From Margaritifera margaritifera (lineage: Eukaryota; Mollusca; Bivalvia; Unionida; Margaritiferidae), in assembly GCA_029931535.1 (NCBI GenBank), contig JAQPZY010000964.1, positions 62,001 through 126,000 on the forward strand: DNA of 64,000 nucleotides, in the 5' to 3' direction. The position numbers were made by a program, and so were the translations under genes. Below are positions 11,101 to 23,100 of this stretch, piece by piece. Every line of letters begins with the position of its first letter. Position 1 is the stretch's first letter. Below the pieces are notes generated by a model. That model was not told where the DNA came from and made no database searches. It saw only the letters and a list, made by a program, of their open reading frames with translations.

Positions 11101-14100
11101 ATGTGTCAGACTTGTATGTTCATATGATCTTGGGCACATCAACAAAGGTACTCCCATACTAGAAAGGTCTGGTAATTTCATCCCCCCTTATTTGAAGAGG
11201 TAGGTCACTATGACCAAATTGTCTGACATTATCAGAACCGTCTTTCTTTGGATGCATTGCATCCAAGCATAGGAGACTTAGAGTAAGGCCTTCATTTCCA
11301 GGAGACTGATATGAATAGCCTTCCTTGCAGTGTCCACTTGCCACTGACTGTCACAAAGTCCAGTAGCAAGAGTGTCCTCCAACCTGACAGTGTCTGTACA
11401 GATTGTGATTTCCAGTTGTGGGGTTTCTGAAGGTATTCCGACCACTAGCCACTCCCTGTCTTGCCACTGAAGCAGAAAGTGCTTGATTTTGGTCAAGATC
11501 ATAATCTGGTGATCTAAATGACCCAAGATTGGGTGCCACTGCGCCAGAAGGGCCATCTACAAAGGGCTCATGTAAATGTGGCCAAGGTATAACAGGTCCA
11601 TAGCCGTATTGAGCAGGCCAAGGAGTTTAAGAAACTTCCTTGTCAAAATAAATGTCTTGGCAGATGCCTTCTCTGACACATGATACATATAGGAGGAAGA
11701 CGAACCAGGTTGATATGAATTGGAAACAACCTAGATGAACAAATTGTTGATAAGGGACAAAATCTGACTTCTCCACATTGATTATCCACTCTAAACTGTG
11801 AATTAGGTAGACAAGGTTGTTCACATTATGAATCAAAACCGAAGTTACCGAATGTTTTTGCAGTATATTGTCCAGGTACACTACCTTTGCTGGAGAGGAT
11901 ATCCTGAAGTGGGATATGGCTGAGTCCAATGGTTGGTGAAGGCCCAAGGGCTGAGACTGAGGCTGAATGGAAGGGTGCGGAATTTGTACACAACCCTGTG
12001 GTAGATGAAGCAAAAGTATTTGCATGATACCATGTGAACAGGTATATTGAAATACGCGTCAGACAGGTTGACACTGATTTCATATTCTTCGCATCATAGA
12101 CAGATGGACAGAACTTGCCATCTCCATCTTGAACTTCAGGGCAGTAATAAACTGACAGAGTCTGCTCAAGTTCATGACAGGTCTCAATTTTACGTTGGTT
12201 TTCATAACCAGAAAAAGTCTAGAATAGAAACATGGGGAGTCTGGTTTTCTGAATGCCTCCACTGCCCACTTTATAAGGACAAAAGCTCTATCTCATTCTG
12301 TAAAATGTCCACCTTTGTGAAATCGCATGGGATCTCTGTCATGAAAGGGGATGATGAAAATTGAGAGGGCCGGATGAATGAGATCCAGAGTCTCTCTGAA
12401 ATGACTTGAATGACTTAATCAGTTGTTGGAAATAGGTTGATCCAAGACTGGTGGAAAAGAAGTCTGGTGTCCACAGCAGGGTTGCCTGAGTGTGGAAGGG
12501 ACAGCAATTCGTTGACAGTTAGTGGGAGGCTTGGGGGCAGAGAAACCTTGTTTTCTCTCTTCCCTCCCAGCTTGCCTGCTGTAGTTTAGGGGCTCTAGTT
12601 ACCTATAACTGGACTGACCACAAAAAGGTTGCCATTGTTGCTGAGAGTTACCCCTACAGTCTTTCTGTTGATGATCATCCCTTTTCATATACCCCCTGAC
12701 AGGGTAGCGCAGAGATAGGAGCTTTAATGGATAGATGAAGGTGCAACTCCTGTGCTGCATGATTCCTCACCACCTCAATTTGACCCCCAAATAGGAGGGA
12801 ACCATAAGGAAGGGAGCGCATGGTTGCCGCATGGTGTGCTTTAAGATCACGGGTGTATCTCTTCTTATCAAGCTGAGGTTACAAGAGGCTATTAGGGCTT
12901 TCACCACTATGAGCAGCCATTTGCCAATACTGCATATTGATTCCCAGGCATCATCACTTCTGGCCTTCTTGGCTAGGCAAAAGATCACAAGAGATGCCAG
13001 GTCAAGTAGGGAGGAAGTCAACACAATGTTCCTGACCAATTTAGATGTGGCATGAAACACTTGTCTGTCCACTTTATAACACAATGGGGCAGACATGTTG
13101 ACAGCAGTAATATCCTTTTCTGGGCTAGGTAGATCCGAATGATAAACATCGATATGTGATCTCAACCAGTGTGGTGAGAAAGTTGCAGGCAAGTGACCAC
13201 TGAAAAGAAGGCAGTCAAATTACCAGGGCCGCAAACTTTATCTGAGAGACGCCCAGTAATTTCTGCAATCTTTGATAATTGTGGTAAAATTCTGAAGGAT
13301 GGATGTTCATCATCTTCATCAATGTCCACTGAGGCCTTGACCTTGTATATAGTACTGACTGCTAGTGGAGGAGAGCATTTCTATGGAGGCAGAATTCTGT
13401 ATATCTCTTTGATTGCTGCCTAAAAACTGAATTCTGTCCTTTCCATGGGTGGATCAGAATATTCAGCCAAGTCTGTATTGCCCTCCTGTTTACTGGGGGT
13501 TGTCCTCCTCCTTGAATGCTCTGCATGAAGGGGTATAGCATTCCGTATGACAGTAATGATACCAAATCATCACATTGTGTAAAAATGTTTCTACCTGTTG
13601 GATGTGCTAGTAGAGCTGGCTGAGTCATGTCCAGCATGGAGTGTGGTCTGGCTGGGGAATAATGGTCTGGTGCAGTCAATTGGGCTGGGCCGGATGACTC
13701 CAACTGTGATGCTGGTTCGCCACATACTGGTATCATGGATATGGTCATTCTGGCTAGCTTGCACGCCAGGGCAGTCTGCTAGGTATTGGTTGCCATTACA
13801 GTAGGAAGTGTCGGGTGATATGCTATCACCGGTCTGAGGTGACAGATTCATGACTGCCAAAACTGACTGCTGGATGGCTGGACCAGTTGCTCGGCAGTTG
13901 GGACAGTGTAAAGTGAATGATATATAACTTGTGGGCTGGTTCAGCTGATAAAGTTAGAATGTAATCCTGCATGCCCAGCTTCAACTTTTTTAAGTCCATG
14001 CACAAGCAGGGATAGGGACTTATGCCCAATGGGTTGCCATATTGGGTTAAAACCTGTCCAAGTTACTTCCAACTTGCTAGGTGACATTCTAGACAACAGA

Positions 14101-17100
14101 GCTTACTGTAGTATGCGTGTCATATGCAATTCCAATATAGCTTCAGGGAATCGCTTGGTGTGGCTTCAACTGGATCTGAAGTGATTGTTGCTGCAGGCAC
14201 TGTTTTAGGTATCTTCGCCGGGGTGGGGGCAGCATCTCCCCCTTAAAACTGGTCAATGATTCCGAATTCAGATGAATGCTTAATACTTTGTGTTTGCAAG
14301 ATTTAGAGCATGCGCTTTCTACGTGGCCCTTCAATTGCTTTTTTAAGACACTAGACCAAATGTCTTCTGCCCACATTGCACACACACTACACGGGTGCAA
14401 GGAAGAACATTTTATGCGGACAAGGTATGTCTTGTGGTTGTCCTCCACAACTTTAAAGGGTCTGCACTTCTGTAATGAAAGAGAGAAGAAAGAAAATACA
14501 AAAAAACAAGTGCATTAAACAAATATACAAATTGTTCAAATGGGCAAACTTGCATTACCGAAATGAACTATGAAGTGCATAATAAACCAAAATTTAACAA
14601 TGCAATACAATTACACTGGTGAAAACTTGAGTGTTACTGATCGATATCATATGGACAATAATGACTGGGAAAAATGCATAAATACAAAGAAATTCAGAGG
14701 GAAAAATGCTAATGTTGTATACAATCGGTATATCAACCTTTTGACTTACTATACTGCTGAATATAATTGTTAGATGGTCAAAAATGCAATCAATTCTATG
14801 CAGGCACTGTTTAAACTGGCAATATCCATGATACCAACAGCCAACTAGTGGGAACTATAGGAGTTAATCTGTAAGAGCTACTTCCCTTGGTCTATATGCT
14901 ATATGACGGAAAGATGTTTTTCCTCTTTTAGGGAGGGCTGGATTAGGAGGTAGAAGAGAGTAATTTCCTAATGTTAATGTGATTGGGTAATTTGATGAAG
15001 AAATGTGTTCATGAACAAGAAGCCCATGAGGGCCTGAGATTGCTCAACTGTCTTACATCTGCAAAATAGCCAACTGCAACAGCAGCTGGCCAAGAAACCT
15101 TATTACCAGAATGCCTTCTGTCAATAACTTCTGTTGAACAGTTTCTGACAAGTTGTTTAAATTGTTTTTTATTTTTAGTAATGGCAGCCATATTTGATGG
15201 TGGATTTGCATCATTTACACAAATTTGAAAGCCCTTTAAGCTCGGATGTTTTCTGTAAAGTTTCACCCAAATTCTAATCAACGGTTTTGAAGAAGAAGGC
15301 TTTTTAAGGTTTTCTATTTTTAGTAACAGTGGCCATATTTGATGGTGAATCAGTATCATCTGTACAAAATTTAAAAGGTCTTCATTCCAGGATGTTTTCT
15401 GTCAAATACCAGCAAAATTAATTCTGTTCAGCGGTTGTGGAGGTCTTTTTTTAAAAGTTACATTTTTGACAATGGCAGCCATATTTGATTGTAAATCAGC
15501 ATCAGTTGTATAATGTTGAAAGCCCTCTATGCCAGGATACTTTCTGTCAAATATGGTCAAAGTCTGTTGAGCAGTTTTGGAGAAGAAGTTTTTTTAAAGG
15601 TTTTTCTATTTTTAGTAAACAGCAGCCATATTTGATGTCAGATCAGCATCACTTGTACAAGTTTTAGAGGCCTTCATGCAAAGATGCTTTCTGTCAAATT
15701 TGGTTAAATTCTAGTAAGTAACTTGGTGAAAAAGTCCTTTAAATATTTTCTATTTCTAGTAATAGCGGCATCATTTTTAAAATCTTGAAAGATCTTCCAT
15801 CAAGGATGATTTGTCAAATTTGATTAAATTCTATTCAGCAGCTTTTTAGAAGACATCATTTAAAGTTTTTATTTTTAGTAATGGGGGACATATTTGATGT
15901 TGCACAATCAGTTTTACAACAAATCTGAAAGCCATTTATCGCAGGATGCTCTCTGCCAAATTTGGTCAAAATTGGTACAGTAGTTTTTGAGAAGTTTAAA
16001 ATAGAAATTGTTGATGGACACAATGCACACAGGGCCTTACCAAAAACTCAACTGGTCTTACAGCCAGTGAGCTAAAGATGAATGCCCTACCACAGTGACC
16101 TTATTTTGCTGGAATTTGTTGTACACATCAAAGCCTTTATGTAACACTTAACCCAAGTCAATGAGGTGTGATACGAATGTTACAGTGATTTTGGAAGAGT
16201 GGTGTTGTACTCACAAACATGCATCCACACAGAAAGTCGTGTCACTGTGGCCAACATTGCCAAAGAAGCTAGCCTAACTGCAAAACTTTACCAAGGTCAC
16301 TGAGGTGTGAAATATAGGTCACAGTGACCTTTTTGGGTGGGATGATGTTGTGCTGACCAAGATGCATCTACAAACCATGCTGAATGACTCTCTAGTACAA
16401 AATGCAGTATAAACTGATCTAGACACTAAAGTTAACCAAGGTGGACATACAAATGAAGGGACAAAGGTAACAGTATAAGGTTTATTCTTTATACATGGCA
16501 AGGCATAAATGTGTAAAACTGGACCTTCAAAAACTCAGTAACCTGATGGAAACAAAATGGAAAAACACAGCCACTGAATTCCATCGGTAATAAACATTTG
16601 TATCACTTATTAGGGTTTACATATACTTGGACATCATGGAAATAAGTTCTACAGTTAGATGATGCAAGATACGTTTTATTTGTCTTACAGATTTAGTTCT
16701 TTAAGAAAAATCTGAAAATACAAAGTCTTCACATGTCTGCCAATATTTAATCAAGCATCATGAAGAAAAAAGATCTTGGTATATTTTCAAGGGAAGTAAT
16801 ATTCAAATGCAAAAAGATATTTTTTTAAAAATCTTTAGTCGACCCCTATGCTGTGCCTGATATTAATGCACAATTTATGTCTCCTTTACTAAAGGACATG
16901 ATAGAGAAAACAGAGACACTGAATTGCCACTATGCAATAAACTTTCTTGTAGACAAGTATATTTCTCTGAAATGCTAGACAATTAAACAAAATAAATTTG
17001 CCTGGCTGAAGAAAAGAGGCAACTTTCTGAAGCAATTATTTAACTTTGGATTCTCCAAAAGGGCATGTAGCAATTAGTAGGAATTAAATGCAATCATATA

Positions 17101-20100
17101 CTTTATATAAAAAATTGCCCATCTAGACAATTATTATTAAAAATTACTACCTTGCAAAGAAATAAGTACCTATTGTGTTTTATTTCTCTGGCAGATTCTT
17201 GTTTGCTACTGTGATCATTCATATGAGTAGTGTTAGTTGTTGATGATAAAGATGGTTTCTTCCTCACCTATGTCTGTACTTTGTCAAATATGGTTAGGAT
17301 TATCATATGAGTAGTGTCAGTTGCTGATAATAAAGATGGTTTCTGTCTCGCCCACACCTGTACTTTGTCAAATATGGTTAGGGTCATCATACGAGTAGTG
17401 TTAGTTGTTGATAATAAAGATGATTTCTTTTTCACCCACACCTGTACTTTGTCAAATATGGTTTGGGTTATCATATTAGTGTCAGTTGTTGATAATACAG
17501 ATAATTTCTATCTCACCCACACCTGTACTTTGTCAAATATGGTTAAGGTTATTATGAGTAGTGTTAGTTGTTGATAGTAATGTAAGGTCACATTATACTG
17601 GGGTACATTGTACTTAGTATGACTATTATATAATGCAATGAAAACTATGACTGTACCTGCCTTATAAAAGTGACCATGTTATTGTGAGGGAGCCTTATAT
17701 TGAGGGATGTTCCAGCAAGGCTTTGTCATAACAGTACATAAAAACAAAAATAATATATTTAATGTTGTGAAACTGCATTATAATTGGTTCATACCAAGAA
17801 CTAACATTAAGCCAAATAATTGAAGTAGCATTGATAAAACAACAATGAAATACTTTAATGATATACCTATCACACCAACATTATAAGAGGTGGCGGTGGT
17901 ACAGTGAAGGCTTTGTTGTGAGGGACCAGTGTATTTACAAAAACATTGCTGGCTGTTAACCAGGTGAATTCCACAGTTCTCACAGTAGCTGAGCCAGCTG
18001 ATACTTACATAAGCATTGCTGGCGGTTAACCAGGTGGGTTCCACAGCTCTCCTAGTAACGGTGCCAGCTGATATGATTCGAGGCAGAATAGCACCAAACA
18101 TTCCATCTTCAACATCCTCCATGGTTCTGAAAATCCAACACATCTGTGATCTTCCTTGGACGTTATGTCCCCATGTTTTCTAATACAGTGAGTGTTATGT
18201 CTATATTCATTTGTTTCAATAAAATATTTTCATAAAACTGATTGATCATATGCAAGCTTATTTTCAACTACTGTCATTCTCCTAAAATCTGGACATTAAA
18301 AAATAATGACTTTTCTCTCTATCCAGAAAAATCTGTTTACTTATGAAAATTTTGAATATTTCTGAATGTTTTGTCCAGAAAATATATTTATTGTCAGTGT
18401 ATCGATGCACCTGGAAAGTTCAATGCTGGTCAGAATTGGTCTAGGTAAACTAGGTTGCATTAAATCTTGGATTGCCAATAATAATAATAATAATAATAAT
18501 GACTTTATTTAAAGAGGGCGACACAATTAGTTGCTTGGAACTACTACTCCTTGTGGCCCTCTATTATATGCATATTTACATACAGAGTACATAGTTGCAC
18601 ACACAAACACACACACACAAAGCATTAATAATAAGCTACATTTATATATGGACATAATAAACAGAACATTTTGTAAGAACACGTTCCAACTAAGTACACT
18701 GTGTACATGTAGTACAAAAATAGTTAGACAACAAAGTGGAAGTTTGAGAATTTACACTTTAAGTTGTAATGTATTTGTCAAATCGAAAAGGTTCCACTTT
18801 TCATCCACTGAATTAGATTATAATTAAATACGTTTATATTTGTAATTTTTCAAATTTCCTTCGGGATTCTGTTCCAAATGAGTGGCCCCAAATATTGAAA
18901 ACTTTTCTTACAAGATTTTTGATATGATGTTATGTAATATGTATCGTGCAAATTGTTCTCATATCCTGATCCCTCCTCCTCACTCATCCTTGTTGCCTGG
19001 ATATCAGAAAGCTTTTCCCAAATTTGAACTGAAGTGGAATTCATATTTGGACAACAGTGAGCTGGGATCAGGATTTGAGAACATTTTGCACAACAAATAT
19101 TACATAACATAGTCATGGTATTGTTTATAAACATCAATGTAACATTGTCAAGAGCTTCAATATAAGCAGCAGCCATAGCGGCATTAAACTGACACTTGAA
19201 AAAGTCAGCAATGAGGCCAAAACACAGTGTTTCATAATAGGTGTTATTTATGAATTTGTCTTCAAGACAAGAATTTCTATTTTTAATGGATTGTCCATGT
19301 AAATAGTAGCCATGGTATGACTGGTGATGGATCTGGTATTTTACTTTAAAAGATTTTCATGCCTGGATATCAGAAAGCTTTTCCAAAAGGATCTGAACTC
19401 AATTCATATTTAGACAACATAAGAGAAGGGATCAGAATGGGATAATGTTTTGTGCATAACATTGTGGCATTGTTTATAAACATCTACATAACATCAAAAG
19501 ATTTTATACAAGTGTTATCTACAGCAGCATTGGACTGACACTTGAAAAACCCAGATGCAATGCCCAAACGTAGTGTAATATGTAAATGTTGTTTATAAAT
19601 TGGTCTTCAAAACTAGAATTGCTCTTTGTAATGGATTGTCCTTATAAATGCTAGCTTTCGTATCACTGATTTGGGATTTTATTTTTAAAGACTGTCACAC
19701 CTGGATACCAGAAAACTTTCCAAAAGGATTTGAACTCAAGTGGAATTCATATTTGGACAACACTAAGGAGGAGGGATCAGGATGTGAGAACATTCTGAGT
19801 GATAAATATTAGGTAATATTGTCATGGTATTGTTTATAAACATCTACATAATATTGTCAAGAGATTTTATATAAGTATCAGCTGCAGCAGCATTGGACTG
19901 CACTTGAAAGGCAGCTGTGCTACAAAATGTGGTGTTGTAAATAAGTGTTTTTTTTATGAACTGGTCTTCAAGACTAGAATTTCTATTCTTTTTCTCTCTA
20001 AATGTGTGTATATATATATACATATATATATATTACACACACACTACATGTGATTTGTTTTAGGTACAGTATATACTTGCTAATTAGTCGAGTCTAACTG

Positions 20101-23100
20101 CAAGCAACACAGACCCTGCTCTGCCGTCACACAATGCACCGACAGATCAAGGTCTATGTAGTTTGTTCTAGTGATTACTTCTAACAAACTGCATATACCC
20201 AGATCTGCCAGCACATTAAGTGACAGCAGATCTGAGTCTGGGCAGTTTGCAATTGGAGTTGACTTAAAAGCAAGTATACATGGTAATCACAGTAATCCCA
20301 TGTGTATATAAAAAGCATACCTTAAAACTTGCTTTGAAAGCTCCTTCTTCTTAAACCATACTGTCATTTGAGACCTGAAATATGAATCAATGCTGTCAAA
20401 TTGTTGGGATTGGAATGGAATGTATTGTGGAACCAAGTGAAGACAAATAAAGATCTAGCAAATATACACCCAGTCCAATGAAAAAAAAATAGATAGAGGA
20501 TATTTTCTTTTCCTACATTAATATCGGATATATTTCATCGTGTGGTACGAAAAATGAGATATTTTAATGAGTGCTGAAGCCACAAGTTAAAATATGTCAT
20601 TTTTGGTACCACACGATGAAATATATCCTGTATTTACAGAGGAAAAGAAAATTATCTTTTTATTATATACCATACTTGCTCAAAAATTGAAGCTGAGAAG
20701 ATTAAACTCCCTCTTCAACACAACACAACACCCCCTTCTTCATAAATTCACTGAAACTTTCATAGGCTGATCACATAAATATCAGTGACTTAAGAGAGCG
20801 GTAGGATTGGGATGACCTAATCTGTCACAGTAAATTACATATTTGACATTTTGTGAACTTTTTGATCATATCTGACTGCAAAGCGAGTCCAATTCATCAA
20901 TGCGTCACAGTGGGTTTATCACTGTTGTCATGGAAGTATGGGGAAATAACTTTATTGAGACGCGAATGGCGTCGAGTCAAATTTCTTTAGCATAAATTAA
21001 TTTCCATGTCTGAAATGTAATGCAGTTTCTATATATTTGTTCTAGATGACAAATTGCTCATTTTAGTTGCTGCAGGTATAATTTCTGAAGGAACACACAG
21101 TCAAGCATTGCATGGCATGATGGGAAATCCTATATTTTCACATATGAAAATATAAGGATATATTTTTCACATAAACACATGTGAAAATATAGGAACGAAA
21201 AAAATATGAAAATTATTTCGACAATCAGTTTCTATATCTGACACTTAAGTATATAATAAAATGTATAATTAATCAAAACACTTCCTGGAAAAATGAAGTC
21301 TTTCTGTATTTCTTATATAATGAGATCATTTTCAGCTACTGATAAATGGAAACGAAACAAAAAATGTGTTTTATTGTTATCATTTACACAAAGAAAGGAA
21401 TCTAATCTCTACCCAAAAAACAATAAAAATATTTGTTCTCTCTGATACACAACTTTGTTTTCACCAACAACACATTCATTTATTACCCCTTAATGCCCCC
21501 AGCTGGGTTTCCATGGTTTTATTTTCTTTTTAATCCATAATAGATTATACCTGCCAAACTTCCAGACAATGTTGAGGGATTTTTGAGCCTCAAAAAGTGT
21601 TTTATGGTCCCATGGGGGGTCAGTGTGCATGACCAAATAAATGTGATGTCACACAATTGAGAACAAGTTATCTACTCATGTAAGCCAATAGAAAATGACT
21701 GGAAATTCAAATCTGAATAAAAGAAAAGAATATATGTTTTCTTTGATGCATTGACTATGTGGTAGACTTTGCATTGTCATATATCACCACACACACACGT
21801 GCATGCACTCATATAATCACAATCACACAGACATTAAATAAAAAATATACCAAGTTTCTCAAGTTTCCATCTTCAAAATTAATTGGACAGTGGCGTGGTC
21901 TTAACTAGATGCAGACGTTGCTCAAACTTTCCCAAAGATTGTGTTGAATTTTTCTCAAAACTGAAAATGATCTTTCTGCACTGCTGTAAGGGATTGTCAA
22001 ACATGCAATGGCTTCACTAGTTAGAATGTCAGATCTTCGTGGTCTCGAAGGTATGAAGGTAGCTGACATTTGCCCATGTTTATATGGTGTTTGCAGCATG
22101 TGCAAAGAATAAAAATACCCCCCCACCCCCCAAAGTCAAACTGATTCAACCAGTAGTTCTAAGAGTTTGTTTTGCTGGGCATTGCTCGCTTTGCAGATGG
22201 CTTCCCTGAATCACAGCTGCATTTCGACATTTTGCCTTAAAAAATGAATCATACTTCCACACTAATCCAACTAGTGAAATAATCATGCTTTGCATTTTAT
22301 ATATGAAGCAAAATCCAACCTAAATGAAATGTTGCCACTGATCATGAACTAGCTAATAATCTTTAATAATGATTGCCTAAACATTCTCATTTTGGGCAAT
22401 GTGATGTAATAACTTTGGTTTCTTCAACACACATCTCTTGAATTAACCTAACTTCAAATGAATTAGATTGTTCCATTTTGAGTACTTTCAACTTGTTCAA
22501 TTCAACTAAATACAAAGTCTGGTCAAAATTCAATTGCATATACACAAGTCACTGTGTTCATAAGCTCAATTATGTACAAAAATTCATGCAATGATTTTTA
22601 ACTTGACCCTAAGCTCAATTTAGTCTGGTTTTCAAAACTCCTTCCCAAAAGTGTGGATATGTTGGTGGTCAGATCTGACCATTTTCATTCAGAACCAATT
22701 AAGTATTGCAAGAAGTGTTTTAGGAAAAACCCATGTCATACCACCATTCATGCAAGAGTAGAGATAAGATTTTCTACATGGCTATGGTACCATGTAGGAG
22801 GTCAGATGAGCATCATTTTCATTAAGATTAACTACATACTGCTATAGTGTTGTAGTGAAAACCCCATGATAATATGACATTCCATTTAGGAGAAGTTTTG
22901 TTGGCTATGTTGGAGGACAGATCTGCACCATTTTCATTTATAACCAAGCAGACATAATGTCTTTCAGTGAAAACCGCGTGTAGATACAACCATTTCTTCA
23001 GGTGGAGTTACTGTAGTGATAATAAGATCTTCAATATGGCCACCATGGTTGGCATCAATACTGGATTTCCAAGATGCACCATTTTCATTTAGAATCAACT

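Larger units (their letters stand above)
7094..15012 (-). mobile_element. DIRS-type retrotransposon, copy B, with inverted terminal repeats
   Basis: Inverted terminal repeats of about 105 bases pair 7108-7212 with 14905-15012 (shared blocks GGGAGGGCTGGATT, GAGAGTAATT, TAATGTTAATGTGAT). Between them the minus strand reads, in transcript order, gag (14450-12700), reverse transcriptase (12262-11560), RNase H and connector (11560-10340) and tyrosine recombinase C-terminal part (9010-8700). Inverted termini plus RT, RNase H and tyrosine recombinase define DIRS elements. Frames are broken many times. A piggyBac derivative interrupts it at 9128-10317. It is the most complete copy here but cannot be active. 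Confidence 0.85.
7000..18008 (-). other. POLG intron between exons 12 and 13 (11 kb)
   Basis: Filled from 7094 to 15012 by DIRS copy B with a nested piggyBac derivative. Then come a 148-bp repeat family (15030-16080), bivalve-style dispersed sequence with repeated GTCACTGAGG / AAGGTCAC blocks (16080-16500), plain AT-rich DNA (16500-17220), an 84-bp array (17223-17575), a dispersed repeat (17640-17930) and the exon 12 copy. Confidence 0.85.
18127..20320 (-). other. POLG intron between exons 11 and 12
   Basis: Holds an (ATA)8 microsatellite at 18477-18501, a three-copy repeat with an inverted partner (18850-19990), an AT-rich (TA) stretch at 20008-20035 and the MITE at 20067-20283. 18127-18475 is AT-rich with nothing recognised. 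Confidence 0.75.

Noticed and set aside
17314..17574. Open frame with repeated HTCTLSNMV
   Set aside because: Comes from the 84-bp tandem repeat (a multiple of three), open on both strands; no gene features.
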